A stretch of DNA of 64,000 nt, from contig UQKU01000001.1 in NCBI GenBank assembly GCA_900541675.1, forward strand, positions 62,001-126,000, read 5' to 3'. Position 1 is the stretch's first letter. Every line of letters starts with the position of its first letter. Below the pieces are notes generated by a model that worked only from the letters and a program-made list of their open reading frames with translations, did not search any database and was not told the origin of the DNA. Made by a program: the position numbers and the translations under genes. Below, one piece after another: positions 32,655-42,069 of the stretch. This stretch comes from an uncultured Collinsella sp. Lineage in GTDB: Bacteria > Actinomycetota > Coriobacteriia > Coriobacteriales > Coriobacteriaceae.

Positions 32655-33914
32655 CTATGCGGCCCGCTCTGCCGCCTGAGTCATGCGAGACAGGCGGACC
32701 AGCAGCACAAAGCCAACGACCAGCAGCACGCCAATGGAAAGGACGCCTAGCGACGGGTTGCCGGTCAGTGAGGTGACGACCGACACTAGGAAGGTGCCCA
32801 TGACGCTTGCATAACGACCAAAGATGTCAAAGAAGCCGTAGTACTCGTTGGATTTTTCCTTAGGGATAATGCGGCCAAAGTAGCTACGGCTGAGCGCCTG
32901 CACGCCGCCCTGGAACAGACCGACCATAATGGCAAGCACCCAGAACTCAAAGGCGGTCTTTAGGAAGAATGCGGCGAACAGCACAATGCCCATGTAGGCG
33001 GCGACCGCCACCAGGATCATATTGAGCGTGCCCACGCGTCCGGCGAGCTTGCCGTAGATGATGGCGGACGGAAAGGCCACGAACTGCGTAACGAGCAGCG
33101 CCAGCACCAGCTGGGTCGAGTCGATGCCTAAAGCCGAGCCGTAGCTGGTAGCCATGGAAATGACCGTGTGGACGCCATCGATATAGAAGAAGAACGCGAT
33201 CATGTAGACCAGCACGGTCTTGTTGTGGGCGATCTCGCGCATGGTGTGTCCGACCTCGGAGAACACACCGCCCACGATGTGGCCGATGGTGTCCTCGGGA
33301 CCGCGCTCGCGACCGTACTTTTGCTTATAGGTGCGAATGAGCGGCAGGGTAAAGATGAGCCACCAGGCACCAGTGATGATAAACGACAGACGCGTTGCCA
33401 GCATGGTGGGGACGCCAAGAGCGGGGCCACCCATGATGAGCGCCAGGCAGATGATGAACGGCACGGTGGAACCGATGTAGCCCCAGGCATAGCCCGAGCT
33501 GGACACGGCGTCCATGCGCTCGTCGGTGGTAATGTCGGGCAGCATGGCGTCGTAGAACGTCATAGAAGAGTTAAGGCCGATGGTGCACAGCACGTACACG
33601 GTCAAAAATGCCATGGCGGACATTGGGATAGCCTGCGCCAGGCAAAGAACCAGGCCCGTGAGGAAGAAGCCCAAGAAGAACTTGATTTTGTTGCCGGCGT
33701 AATCGGCAAGCGCGCCCAGAATGGGCATGAGCATGGCAATGACCAGCGAGGCGATCGTCTGAGCGTTGCCCCAAGCGACCACCAGATCTGCCGAGGAAGC
33801 ACCAGTATTGATGGCGTTAAAGTAGATGGGCACCACCGAGGTATTGAGCAACACGAGGGCCGAATTGCCCACATCGTACATAACCCAGTTACGCTCGAGC
33901 TTGGTGTATTTCAT
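32655..33914 (-). CDS. MFS transporter, UMF1/Atg22-like family
   Basis: 419 residues with about twelve membrane segments. YTKLERNWVMYDVGNSALVLLNTSVVPIYF is the UMF1-family N-terminus. ALADYAGNKIKFFLG and GLFQGGVQALSRSYFGRIIPKEKSNEYYGFFDIFGRYASVMG are the conserved signatures of the family. The transported substrate is unknown; fungal relatives export amino acids from the vacuole. Monocistronic by spacing. Confidence 0.92.
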   Translation of the reverse strand: MKYTKLERNWVMYDVGNSALVLLNTSVVPIYFNAINTGASSADLVVAWGNAQTIASLVIAMLMPILGALADYAGNKIKFFLGFFLTGLVLCLAQAIPMSAMAFLTVYVLCTIGLNSSMTFYDAMLPDITTDERMDAVSSSGYAWGYIGSTVPFIICLALIMGGPALGVPTMLATRLSFIITGAWWLIFTLPLIRTYKQKYGRERGPEDTIGHIVGGVFSEVGHTMREIAHNKTVLVYMIAFFFYIDGVHTVISMATSYGSALGIDSTQLVLALLVTQFVAFPSAIIYGKLAGRVGTLNMILVAVAAYMGIVLFAAFFLKTAFEFWVLAIMVGLFQGGVQALSRSYFGRIIPKEKSNEYYGFFDIFGRYASVMGTFLVSVVTSLTGNPSLGVLSIGVLLVVGFVLLVRLSRMTQAAERAA

Positions 33915-34056
33915 GGACAGGGCCCCTTCGTATTCGCCCGATATGCAGTTAGTTCATCGTACCCCAATTGCACAGAAGCGCTGGTAAGGATTCGGCAAAG
34001 GGGCAGGAGCGGTCATACGGACACGCAGGGCGAAACACCATCCCATCAAGGCGGTT

Positions 34057-34114
34057 GCGGTGAAATAGTTCCTGTTTAGCCCTCCGGGGCTTCATTCAGG
34101 AACTATTCCACCGC
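34057..34114. repeat. Palindromic element, GCGGTGAAATAG family (copy 1)
   Basis: GCGGTGAAATAGTTCCTG (34057-34074) pairs at 17 of 18 positions with 34097-34114 and is followed by AACTTAT. A related element is at 62197-62255. Both sit 18-20 bp downstream of a minus-strand stop codon. Confidence 0.75.
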
Positions 34115-34132
34115 AACTTATGAGTCGGCTTG

Positions 34133-35077
34133 TTATTCCTCGCGGTCGAACTCCTCGTCGGCGTCGAGTACGCGGCCGCTGTAGTTGATATGGCCGGTCA
34201 CGGCATCCATGTCACCAGTCTCGATAAAGCGGGCGACGGTGAGTTCGTAATCGGCCAGCGCGCGCTCAAAGACCTCGGGGAAACTCTCGGTCGAGACCTC
34301 ATCGGTAAAGGGGTTCTTCCATGTCAGGTGGCCCAGGTTGCCGGTGCGCTCGGGCAGCTCCGTCGTCACACGATGGGCAAGGCCGTCGAGCAGCGAGTAG
34401 TCGTGCACCAAGCCCTCAACCAGGGCAATCGCGCGCGTCTTTACCGAGCCGGCAGGCTCAATGGTGCGATAGAGCATCTGCATGTCCGAGACGGCGCCAG
34501 CGTACTCCCCCGCCGGGATGTCGATGCCGTACACGCGTCCGGCAACATAGCTCATCAGCACGCCGGCCACGCGATTGATGCGATCGGTGGTGACGATCTC
34601 GCCCGCCGGCGGGTAATCGTCGACCGTAGCGCCATCGCGTTTAAGCTGCAGCATCAGTACATCCAGGTCGCTCTCGATCACGGCATGGACCTGACTGCTC
34701 GAATCCTCAAGCTCTGAATCGGACTCCACGATGCCAAACTGCTGCTCATAGACAAAGGGGTGAGCGTTGCGGTCGAGCACGTAATGAGACAGCAGGCCCA
34801 GCGCAAAGGCACGACCCAAGCTGGCATCGCGCGGCAGCAGATGCGACACGCCGTCGCGCAGGCACGCGAACTGGCGAGACATGCGCGACCGATGCATGAC
34901 CTGCGCCAGCAGCGTGCAGTCGGAAACACGCGGTGTCAGAATGTGAAAGAAAAACGGGTCGGGGCCTTGGTTGCCCAAGATAAAGGCAATGCGCTCTTCA
35001 TCGGACGTGATGACGCCCTGCGGAAGACGGTCGATGCTTTCCTCGCCAAACAGATGATGGGTGATAAGCGCGGGCAT
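34133..35077 (-). CDS. Zinc-dependent phospholipase C-like protein
   Basis: 314 residues. MPALITHHLFGEESIDRLPQ has the N-terminal His residues of the family. ILGNQGPDPFFFHILTP and FALGLLSHYVLDRNAHPFVYEQ carry the metal-ligand pattern (GNQGPD, LLSHYVLD). There is no signal peptide, so it is probably intracellular; true phospholipase activity is not shown by the sequence. The ATG at 35077 follows AAAGGA. It ends in a palindromic element. Confidence 0.85.
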   Translation of the reverse strand: MPALITHHLFGEESIDRLPQGVITSDEERIAFILGNQGPDPFFFHILTPRVSDCTLLAQVMHRSRMSRQFACLRDGVSHLLPRDASLGRAFALGLLSHYVLDRNAHPFVYEQQFGIVESDSELEDSSSQVHAVIESDLDVLMLQLKRDGATVDDYPPAGEIVTTDRINRVAGVLMSYVAGRVYGIDIPAGEYAGAVSDMQMLYRTIEPAGSVKTRAIALVEGLVHDYSLLDGLAHRVTTELPERTGNLGHLTWKNPFTDEVSTESFPEVFERALADYELTVARFIETGDMDAVTGHINYSGRVLDADEEFDREE

Positions 35078-35169
35078 AATGATCCTTTCGATTTCATTCG
35101 ATGCCACCCATTATGCCCACCGCACGGTCATGCCAAACCTGCGGCGGTAAACGATGATATGCAGACTGC

Positions 35170-35904
35170 CTACGCAAGCCCCAAGTGCGCCTTGACCTCG
35201 GCTGCGCGACGACGGGACACAGGCACCGTCGAGGTTACGCGATCGAGCCTGAGCTCCATAAGACCCGTGGAACCGATCTCGACATTATGCACGTCTTCCA
35301 AATTGACCAGATAACTGCGATGAACGCGAATAAAGCCCTCGGAGGCCAGGCGCCGCTCGAGCGAGGAAATCGACTCATTGATCAGGTATGTTCCCTCGGC
35401 GCAGACGGCGTTGCAAAAAGCGGCGCGCGCCTCAAAGTAGCAGACATCCGCCACGGGAATGAACACCTTTTTGCCCCCGCGATCCACCGTCAGGCGCAAA
35501 GGCTGGCGCGGAGCATGGACGACACGGCGAGCGCCCAGGGCAGTCTCGATCTTGTCGAGCGCCTTTGACAAGCGGGCATCCTCGACCGGCTTGACGATGT
35601 AATCGACAGCATCGAGGTTATAGGCATCGGCCGCATACTCGGCGAATGCCGTCACAAACACCACGACTGGCGGCGTCTTTAGGTTCTGCAGCGTCTCGGC
35701 AAGCTCAATTCCCGAGCGACCGGGCATGGTAATGTCTAAAAACAGCACGTCGGGCTTGTTCGACAGAATCGACTCCACGGCTTCGGTGACATTGCCCGCT
35801 TCGGCAATCTGTCCCACACGCGTATCCTTTTCCAACAGATAGCGTAGCTCAGCCCTAATGGGAGGCTCGTCATCAACCACCAAGATGTTCCAGCCTTCGG
35901 ACAT
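35170..35904 (-). CDS. LytTR-family response regulator (system 2)
   Basis: 244 residues. The receiver has VVDDEPP, Asp57 in VLFLDITMPG, TAFAEYA and KPVEDARLSKAL. LytTR domain at about 135-244 (VCYFEARAAFCNAVCAEGTYL, RVHRSYLVNL and TVPVSRRRA). It is a clear paralogue of the regulator at 29168. The kinase gene lies 38 bp upstream, so the two are cotranscribed. Confidence 0.93.
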   Translation of the reverse strand: MSEGWNILVVDDEPPIRAELRYLLEKDTRVGQIAEAGNVTEAVESILSNKPDVLFLDITMPGRSGIELAETLQNLKTPPVVVFVTAFAEYAADAYNLDAVDYIVKPVEDARLSKALDKIETALGARRVVHAPRQPLRLTVDRGGKKVFIPVADVCYFEARAAFCNAVCAEGTYLINESISSLERRLASEGFIRVHRSYLVNLEDVHNVEIGSTGLMELRLDRVTSTVPVSRRRAAEVKAHLGLA

Positions 35905-35942
35905 ATGCGCTTCCCCTCTTTTTCTCTCAATCCAACCGCGTG

Positions 35943-37334
35943 CTACACCGTTAGCGGCGCCGGCTCATGCGGCTCGCCGTTCAACTCAACGATGACCTGT
36001 GTCCCCACGCCCTCCTGGGACTTCACGCGCATGCCAGAATCTTCTCCGTAAAAGAAATGGATGCGCTGAAGCACATTGAAGAGCGCCAGACCGCAACCTC
36101 GCTTGATGGAGCCGTCGGCGGTAATGCTCTCGGGCTCCTCTCGGCGATGCTGCTCAAACAGATGCGCGCAGACTTCTTCGTTCATACCGATGCCGTCATC
36201 TTCGACGATGATCTCCAAGCCGTCATCGGTCTCAAAAGCCCTAACACGAATAGAAAGCGGCTCGGTCTCGCGCTGCGCATGCTTGATGCAGTTTTCGAGC
36301 AGCGGCTGCAAGATAAACGGCGGCACCAGGCTGTCGCGCACCTCGAAGTCGATGTCGACCGAAACGCGCAGACGGCCGTCGCCATACCGGGCCTGCATAA
36401 GATTGATATAACGGGTGCCCTGTTCCACCTCGTGCTCGAGCGTGGTGAGCGTATCGGAATCAGAAAGCGTCTGACGATAGTAATTGAAAAAGTCGATCAG
36501 CAGCGATCGCGCCTTGTCGGGCTCGGTTCGCACGAGCGATACGATAGTGCTGATGGTATTGAACAGAAAATGCGGGTCGACCTGCGACTGCAGGGCGCGT
36601 AGCTCAACGCGAGCTGTGAGCTCGTCCTGGCGCTCGAGCTCAAAGCTGGCGAGCTGCGTGGAAATGAGATCGGCAAAACCCGAAGCAAGGGCCGTCTGGC
36701 GCATATCGATGCTGCTCAGGCGGGGGTAATACAGCTCGAGCGTGCCCACACAATGCCCGCGCACGGTAAGCGGCGCGACAATGCCGGCGCGCAGGCGGGG
36801 AAAATAGCCACCCGTCTCATTGGAGGTGTCACGCGAAAACACGCTCTGCTCACCCGTCTCAATCACGTTGAGTGTGGTCTTGAGCGCTACCGGGGTGCCG
36901 GCAGGGCACTTTGCCGAGTCCTCGCCCCAACTTGCCAACACCTGTTTGCCATCGGTAAAGCAGATGGCGGAGGCGATGGTCTCGGATAGGATAATTTTAG
37001 AGGCACCCAGGGCCGCTTCGGGCGTAAGGCCGCGCGACGTGTAGGCGAATATTTTTGATGCGATGGCGAGCGTACGGTCGGTTGCGCTCGATGTGAGGTC
37101 GTCGGGGACCACAAAGACATATGAGAAAAAGAAGCACAGCATGACCAAGCCGGCAATAACGACAACGCCCGGAACGGGATTGGGATTATCGGTTAAATCC
37201 CAGATAAGCAGCAGGATAAGCGCCGGAACGACAACACCGAGCAGGATGGCCTGGACCACATGCTGGGCCGTGCGAAAGACCTTGGTAGAGTTGTAGCTCT
37301 TGCCCAGAATCAACCTGTTTAAATCCACCGTCAT
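35943..37334 (-). CDS. LytS-type sensor histidine kinase (system 2)
   Basis: 463 residues. Two membrane segments lie at about 27-46 and 56-76. A GAF-like domain covers about 90-225, with FTDGKQVLASWG and AGIVAPLTVRGHCVGTLELYY. The kinase His255 is in QSQVDPHFLFNTIS. The ATPase domain has LLENCIKHAQ and EDDGIGMNEE. The ATG at 37334 follows AAAAGGGG. Domain order and GAF motifs match the kinase at 29957, so these arose by duplication. Signal unknown; family members sense small carboxylates or peptidoglycan-related cues. Confidence 0.93.
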   Translation of the reverse strand: MTVDLNRLILGKSYNSTKVFRTAQHVVQAILLGVVVPALILLLIWDLTDNPNPVPGVVVIAGLVMLCFFFSYVFVVPDDLTSSATDRTLAIASKIFAYTSRGLTPEAALGASKIILSETIASAICFTDGKQVLASWGEDSAKCPAGTPVALKTTLNVIETGEQSVFSRDTSNETGGYFPRLRAGIVAPLTVRGHCVGTLELYYPRLSSIDMRQTALASGFADLISTQLASFELERQDELTARVELRALQSQVDPHFLFNTISTIVSLVRTEPDKARSLLIDFFNYYRQTLSDSDTLTTLEHEVEQGTRYINLMQARYGDGRLRVSVDIDFEVRDSLVPPFILQPLLENCIKHAQRETEPLSIRVRAFETDDGLEIIVEDDGIGMNEEVCAHLFEQHRREEPESITADGSIKRGCGLALFNVLQRIHFFYGEDSGMRVKSQEGVGTQVIVELNGEPHEPAPLTV

Positions 37335-37365
37335 CCCCTTTTGTCTACCGCACCCATAGCAATAA

Positions 37366-37387
37366 AGAGGGCCGCAAGCGACCCTCT
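37366..37387 (-). terminator. Hairpin after the amidohydrolase gene
   Basis: AGAGGG (37366-37371) pairs with CCCTCT (37382-37387). On the minus strand TTTATTGC follows. It lies about 60 bp past the stop codon. Confidence 0.6.
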
Positions 37388-37445
37388 CCATTGCATTATG
37401 CAATCAAAAACTGTGTTTTACACCCAGTCATCGACAAACGGTATC

Positions 37446-38723
37446 TTAGGCGCTGTATTTGTTGGCCTCGCCAAAGGTGCCAGCCTCGACGATCCAACCG
37501 TCCTTCATGATGACGTCCATGTTGTCGGTGTTGAGCACATGGATGTCGGCGGCGACGTCACCGTTGACGACCAGCAGGTCGGCGCACTTGCCGGCCTCGA
37601 TGGAACCGGTCTCGTCCTCGATGTGGCACATCTTGGCACCGTTGAGGGTGGCGCAGGTGATGGTCTCGACCGGGGTGAAGCCGATCTTGTCGACAAACTC
37701 GTACATCTCCTCGATGGAGCAGGTGCCGTACGGGGTGACGAAGGAGAAGGAGTCGGAGCCGATCGTCATGACGACGCCGCGCTTCTTGGCCTCGCGCAGG
37801 CAGTCGTAGTTGCGCTGCAGCTCCTTCTCGACCAGGGTGCCCTCGTACTTGTCGTGCAGCTCGGGGACGTAGACGGGCGGATAGGTGGCGTACCAGGTGG
37901 GCAGGAAGGCGATCGTCGGGGTGAAGAAGGTGCCCTGCTCGGCCATGAGGTCCATGGTGCGCTCATCGATATCGAAGCCGTGAATCAGCTGCTCGCAGCC
38001 AAAGCGGACGGAATCGTAGGCAGCGGCGTGGTTGTTGTAGCAGTGGCTCCACACGGGGATGCCGACCAACTTGGCCTCTTCGATCACGGCCTGGATCTCC
38101 TCGGAGCAGTAGTGCTGGTCGCGACCGGAGTCCCAGCGCCAGATGCCGCCACCGGTGGCCCAGATCTTGATGGCATCGGGGTTCTCGCGCAGGCGACGAC
38201 GGACGGCCTTGCGCAGATCCCAAGGACCGTCGACCTGATCGCCCCAGGGGTGCGATTCCTTGTTGAGCTCCTGGCTGCAGTGGTGGGAGTCACCGTGACC
38301 GGCAACACGGCAGAAGCCGAGTCCGGTGGCCAGAACGCGCGGGCCCTTAAAGACGCCCTTGTCGATGCAGTCACGGATCTGGATACCAAAGCGGCCGATC
38401 TCGCAGACGGTGGTGAGGCCGTGGGTGAGGCAGTCGTAGGCCTGCTTGACGGCGACGGCCTGCTTCTCGAGGAGCGGCTGCATGACCCAGTCGGTGTCAT
38501 CGTCGGTCAGGTTGCCCGAGAAGTGCAGGTGGGTGTCGATCAGGCCGGGAAGGACGGTCTTGCCGGCGGCGTCGATAACCTCAACGCCCTCGGGAAGGTC
38601 CTGCATAGTACCGGCATACTCGATCTTGCCGTTGTCGTCGACGAGAACGAGGGAGTTCTCGACCGGCTCGGCACCGGTACCGTCGATGAGCTTGCCGCCA
38701 ACGATTGCGTACTTAGTGGACAT
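37446..38723 (-). CDS. Amidohydrolase-family enzyme (prolidase/imidazolonepropionase-like)
   Basis: 425 residues. The metal centre residues are present: LIDTHLHFSG (HxH), AIKIWATGGG (the Lys usually carbamylated), VWSHCYNN (His), QLIHGFDID (His) and IGSDSFSF (Asp). The flanking beta-sandwich is present at both ends (TKYAIVGGKLIDGTG and KDGWIVEAG). This subgroup includes metal-dependent dipeptidases such as Xaa-Pro hydrolases; the substrate here is not determined. It lies 131 bp downstream of an amino-acid permease and probably hydrolyses what that permease imports. Confidence 0.88.
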   Translation of the reverse strand: MSTKYAIVGGKLIDGTGAEPVENSLVLVDDNGKIEYAGTMQDLPEGVEVIDAAGKTVLPGLIDTHLHFSGNLTDDDTDWVMQPLLEKQAVAVKQAYDCLTHGLTTVCEIGRFGIQIRDCIDKGVFKGPRVLATGLGFCRVAGHGDSHHCSQELNKESHPWGDQVDGPWDLRKAVRRRLRENPDAIKIWATGGGIWRWDSGRDQHYCSEEIQAVIEEAKLVGIPVWSHCYNNHAAAYDSVRFGCEQLIHGFDIDERTMDLMAEQGTFFTPTIAFLPTWYATYPPVYVPELHDKYEGTLVEKELQRNYDCLREAKKRGVVMTIGSDSFSFVTPYGTCSIEEMYEFVDKIGFTPVETITCATLNGAKMCHIEDETGSIEAGKCADLLVVNGDVAADIHVLNTDNMDVIMKDGWIVEAGTFGEANKYSA

Positions 38724-38805
38724 GGTTCCTCCTTATGGATCCATATAGTGGGCGAGGCCGCGTTGGGTTAAGGCCTCACAAAACTACCCAAGTGGTGCCG
38801 GGTTC

Positions 38806-38834
38806 GGTGCGCGGGAGAGAGGGCCCCGCGCACC
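38806..38834 (-). terminator. Hairpin between permease and amidohydrolase
   Basis: GGTGCGCGGG (38806-38815) pairs with CCCGCGCACC (38825-38834), 10 bp. There is no T-tract on the minus strand. It may stabilise the permease mRNA end or reduce readthrough. Confidence 0.55.
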
Positions 38835-38854
38835 CGATCCGCCCCGGCTAGGCG

Positions 38855-40306
38855 TTATTTTTTGCGGGAATTGGTGAAGGCCATGAGGGCCAGGCCAACA
38901 GCCAGCCAGCCGATCACGATGCTCCACTCCACCATGTTGAGGGAGGCGGGAGAGAACGGGATCACGAGCAGGCCAATGATGGTGCCGCAGGCAACGATAG
39001 CGAGGCTGATGCCAAACTTGCCGCCGGGCACCTCGTAGGGACGAGGCAGGTCGGGCTCGGTGAAGCGCATACGCAGGCAAGCGAGGGCGACCATGCCGCA
39101 GGAGAAGATGAAGGCGAGGGCCGACACGTTGGTCAGAGGGATGAGCATGTTCTTGCCCAGGAACGGACCGACGACGGTGATGACGCCCAGAACGACGCAG
39201 GCGAGCTTGGGAGCGCCGGACTTGGGATCGACCTCGGCGAACTTCTCGGGCAGCTGACCCTTGCGGCCCATGGCGAGCATGATGCGGCTCGTGGCGCCGT
39301 AGAAGGAGTTCATCGGGCCCATGGGTCCAAGCGTGGCGATGACGAGCATGGCCAGGTACAGGAGCATGTTGATGCCCTTGAGGCAGGCAAGCGCGGGAAC
39401 CGGGCTCTTAACAAACTCATGCCAGTCGAGGATGGTGCCGAACGAGTAGATGCAGACCATGTAGAAGCCGCCGGCGGCCAGCAGAGCCAAGGAGATGATC
39501 TTACCGAACTTGTTCCAGTTGAGGCCCTCGGCTGCTTCCTCAGCCTGCTGAGGAATGGTGTCGAAGCCGGCGTAGAAGAACGGGGTCAGAACCAGGACCG
39601 AAACGATGCCTGCGAACAGGCTGGTGCCCTCGGTAGCGGGCTTGCCGCCGCCAGCACCGGTGACCTGGGAGAACACGGGCATGGCGTTGTCCGGCGAGCC
39701 GGTGAACAGCGAGACGCCCATGGCGAGCAGCATGCCGCAGAGCAGAGCCTTGGTCAGGAAGGCCTGCAGCTTGGCGGCCGAGCTGGCACCGCGGAAGTTG
39801 AGGAAGATGACGTAGGTTGCAAAGCCGAGCGCGATTAGCGTCGGGAACAGGTAAACGTCGGCGCCCAGGATGGTGTAGAGCTTGACGGCGCGCAGCCACT
39901 CAAGGCCGGGCAGGCTGCCGAACATCTCGGACACGAGGGTCGAGATGGCGATGGCCTCCCACGGGCACAGGATGCCGTTGCCCAGGGCCAGGAGCCAGCC
40001 GGTGATGTAGCTCATCGTACGGCCAAAGCTACGATCGACATACTCGACGATGCCGCCCGAAATTGGGATAGCAGCCGTGAGCTCACCAAAAACAGCTCCG
40101 ACGGGCACGAGGAAGATTGCGCCCAAGAGGAATGCAATCATAGCGGGAACGGGACCGCCGCCCACGACCATCCAGTCGCCGACCTGCAGAACCCAACCGG
40201 TACCGATGATGGCACCGAAACCGATGGTGAAGAAGTTCCAGAGCGAAAGCGTTTTCTTCATGCCGCCGTTGTCCTCGACTGCAACTTCTGCGTTCTTGTC
40301 CGCCAT
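38855..40306 (-). CDS. APC-superfamily amino-acid permease
   Basis: 483 residues with about twelve membrane segments. The first reads KTLSLWNFFTIGFGAIIGTGWVLQVGDWM, with the unwound helix GFGAIIGTGW, the substrate-site motif of APC transporters. MGPMNSFYGATSRIMLAMGRKGQLPEKFAEVDPKSGAP is the conserved loop. The ATG at 40306 follows AGGAGGGG. The N-terminal 25 residues are polar. Substrate unknown. It leads a two-gene unit with the amidohydrolase. Confidence 0.93.
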   Translation of the reverse strand: MADKNAEVAVEDNGGMKKTLSLWNFFTIGFGAIIGTGWVLQVGDWMVVGGGPVPAMIAFLLGAIFLVPVGAVFGELTAAIPISGGIVEYVDRSFGRTMSYITGWLLALGNGILCPWEAIAISTLVSEMFGSLPGLEWLRAVKLYTILGADVYLFPTLIALGFATYVIFLNFRGASSAAKLQAFLTKALLCGMLLAMGVSLFTGSPDNAMPVFSQVTGAGGGKPATEGTSLFAGIVSVLVLTPFFYAGFDTIPQQAEEAAEGLNWNKFGKIISLALLAAGGFYMVCIYSFGTILDWHEFVKSPVPALACLKGINMLLYLAMLVIATLGPMGPMNSFYGATSRIMLAMGRKGQLPEKFAEVDPKSGAPKLACVVLGVITVVGPFLGKNMLIPLTNVSALAFIFSCGMVALACLRMRFTEPDLPRPYEVPGGKFGISLAIVACGTIIGLLVIPFSPASLNMVEWSIVIGWLAVGLALMAFTNSRKK

Positions 40307-40661
40307 TGTTCCCCTCCTTTCCTTTTTGACGCCCCCTGGCGTCACCCCTTGCGCGGCCTGTTCGACCGCGCGCTTTTATTTCGTGGCTTTAAGATACGGC
40401 CTCGGCGCCACGCTGCCGCTTATGGCTCGACCGAAGGCAGAACTGCAAAACGAGCGGCGCCGTTTTTGGGACGAACGGCGGGAGACGTCATTCGTCCTGG
40501 ACGCTTTCATCTTGTCTGCTTTTGGATACCTGTTGCCGTGACGCTTGGCGCGCGGCGCGGCAACGTTCATACCATTTGTCAGGCTTTTGGCGCACACACC
40601 CATGTGTCGTGCATCTTTTTATGTAGGATAGACAAGTTACACACGAGGCAAGGTGATTCGA
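40307..40661. other. Divergent region between permease and C39-like protease genes
   Basis: The permease leader holds two hairpins: GACGCC (40328-40333) with GGCGTC (40338-40343), and GCGCGG (40351-40356) with CCGCGC (40366-40371). On the plus strand the second runs into TTTTATTT, so it could also be an intrinsic terminator. The right part carries the promoter region of the protease gene, with AAGGTG before its start. I see no gene. Confidence 0.5.
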
Positions 40662-41663
40662 ATGGCATACGGATACAATGACGGCGACCAACGGCCACAA
40701 AGCGTGCGCCTTGCCGGCCGCACCACGCCAACGCCCAGAAGCACCTCCGACAACGGCAACCAGCAGCGCCCCCAAGAGCAGCCCGGGGCTTCTTCTCGGC
40801 AACAAAGCCGTACCGTGCAGCAGTCAGACCGCGTGAGTACGAGCACACGCCAACGCCAGACCGACACATCACAGCCGCGCCGCTACGATCGCCGTAAGAC
40901 CGACTACTACGTTAAACGCTCCTTTTCGCGACCTCAACGCGATCGCGGCAATTCCGCCCCTCACCCCGCGTCGCATACCACAAGCCACGTACTTCCGGCC
41001 CGCCGCCTACGCCTTGCTCTTTGCTCCATTGCCGCCTGTCTCGTCTTTGTGTTTTTGGGATCCTGTATCTCCCACGGATCAGCCGGTCTTGAGCCCACTG
41101 CCGAGGACAAGCTGCTTAAAGCTCCCGTCGCGCCCGGTTACTCCTTTGCGTTCTCGACCCCACGCTCGCAATGGCAGGCCGGCACCATGCCCCACATCTA
41201 CCAAATTGACCCCGCATGGTCGGAGCTGTCCTATGCCGGTGGCACTATCCGCGAAAACGCTTGCGGTCCCACTTGCCTCACCATGGTCTATATCTTTAAG
41301 ACCGGCCACACCGATAAGACGCCGGTCGATATATGCGCGCTGGCCGAAGCCGGCAACTACGCCCCCACTGGTGCCACCGAGTGGTCGTTTATGACAGGCG
41401 GTGCGTGGCAGCTGGGACTCAACGGAACACAGCTCTATAACGATCGTGAATCGATTACCCAAGCACTTCACTCGGGTGCGCCCGTTATCGCCGCAGTGCG
41501 CCCCGGTACGTTTACCAACGTAGGCCACTACATCGTGCTCTACGGCATCGACGATGCCAACCAGATTGGCGTCTACGACCCCAACTCGGCCAGCCGCAGC
41601 GCCCGTCGCTGGGGCGTCGTAGAGGTCCTCAACGAAGTCGAAGCCATGTGGGCCTACTACTAG
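40662..41663 (+). CDS. Membrane-anchored C39-like cysteine protease
   Basis: 333 residues. The first 110 are polar and rich in Arg, Gln and Ser. One membrane segment covers about 115-134 (LRLALCSIAACLVFVFLGS). The outer C-terminal domain has Cys201 in ENACGPTCLTMVY, His289 in VGHYIVLYG and Asp306 in YDPNS, the papain-like C39 triad order. It could cleave or amide-hydrolyse peptides at the cell surface. The ATG at 40662 is 9 nt downstream of an in-frame GTG and has AAGGTG upstream. Alone on the plus strand. Confidence 0.85.
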   Translation: MAYGYNDGDQRPQSVRLAGRTTPTPRSTSDNGNQQRPQEQPGASSRQQSRTVQQSDRVSTSTRQRQTDTSQPRRYDRRKTDYYVKRSFSRPQRDRGNSAPHPASHTTSHVLPARRLRLALCSIAACLVFVFLGSCISHGSAGLEPTAEDKLLKAPVAPGYSFAFSTPRSQWQAGTMPHIYQIDPAWSELSYAGGTIRENACGPTCLTMVYIFKTGHTDKTPVDICALAEAGNYAPTGATEWSFMTGGAWQLGLNGTQLYNDRESITQALHSGAPVIAAVRPGTFTNVGHYIVLYGIDDANQIGVYDPNSASRSARRWGVVEVLNEVEAMWAYY

Positions 41664-42010
41664 TCATTGGGCACTCATTGGGGACAGACTTAAATGAGTG
41701 GTCGTTGGGGACAGTCTTACGGACGCCGGCCGAGAGCAGACGAAAAGGGCCATCCCGAACTGCTTGGAACTGCCAGCACGGAAAGCGCATCCTGCTTTGG
41801 GGCCCAATAGCGGGATGCACTTTCCGTTAGCGGCCCGTTTGGGAAACTAGGGACCGCTTTTCGACAAAAATCCGGGATGCATTTTCCGATTGAGGGCCTC
41901 AAGGAAACCGCACCCCATGTTGGACGCTCATTCTGGGATGTGCTTTCCGCAGTTGATCGATGCGGCCTTTAAGGACTGTCCCAAGCTGCCGGCAGGAAAG
42001 GAACGTCCCC
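41664..42010. repeat. Repeat-filled gap after the protease gene
   Basis: Fragments of the 20-bp palindrome family open the gap (ACTCATTGGGGACAGACTTA near 41677 and GTCGTTGGGGACAGTCTTA near 41701). GGGATGCACTTTCCG-like repeats start at about 41813, 41872 and 41933, roughly 60 bp apart, with an inverted form near 41777. GGACTGTCCCAAGCTGCCGG follows near 41970. No gene is supported. Confidence 0.65.
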
Positions 42011-42069
42011 AAGTGCCGGGTTTCCGCAGTCTGCAATGCTCCTCATGAACAGCCGCCTCAATAGCAAAA

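Noticed and set aside
41777..41960. CRISPR array
   Set aside because: The repeats are short, degenerate and partly inverted, and no cas gene is in the window.
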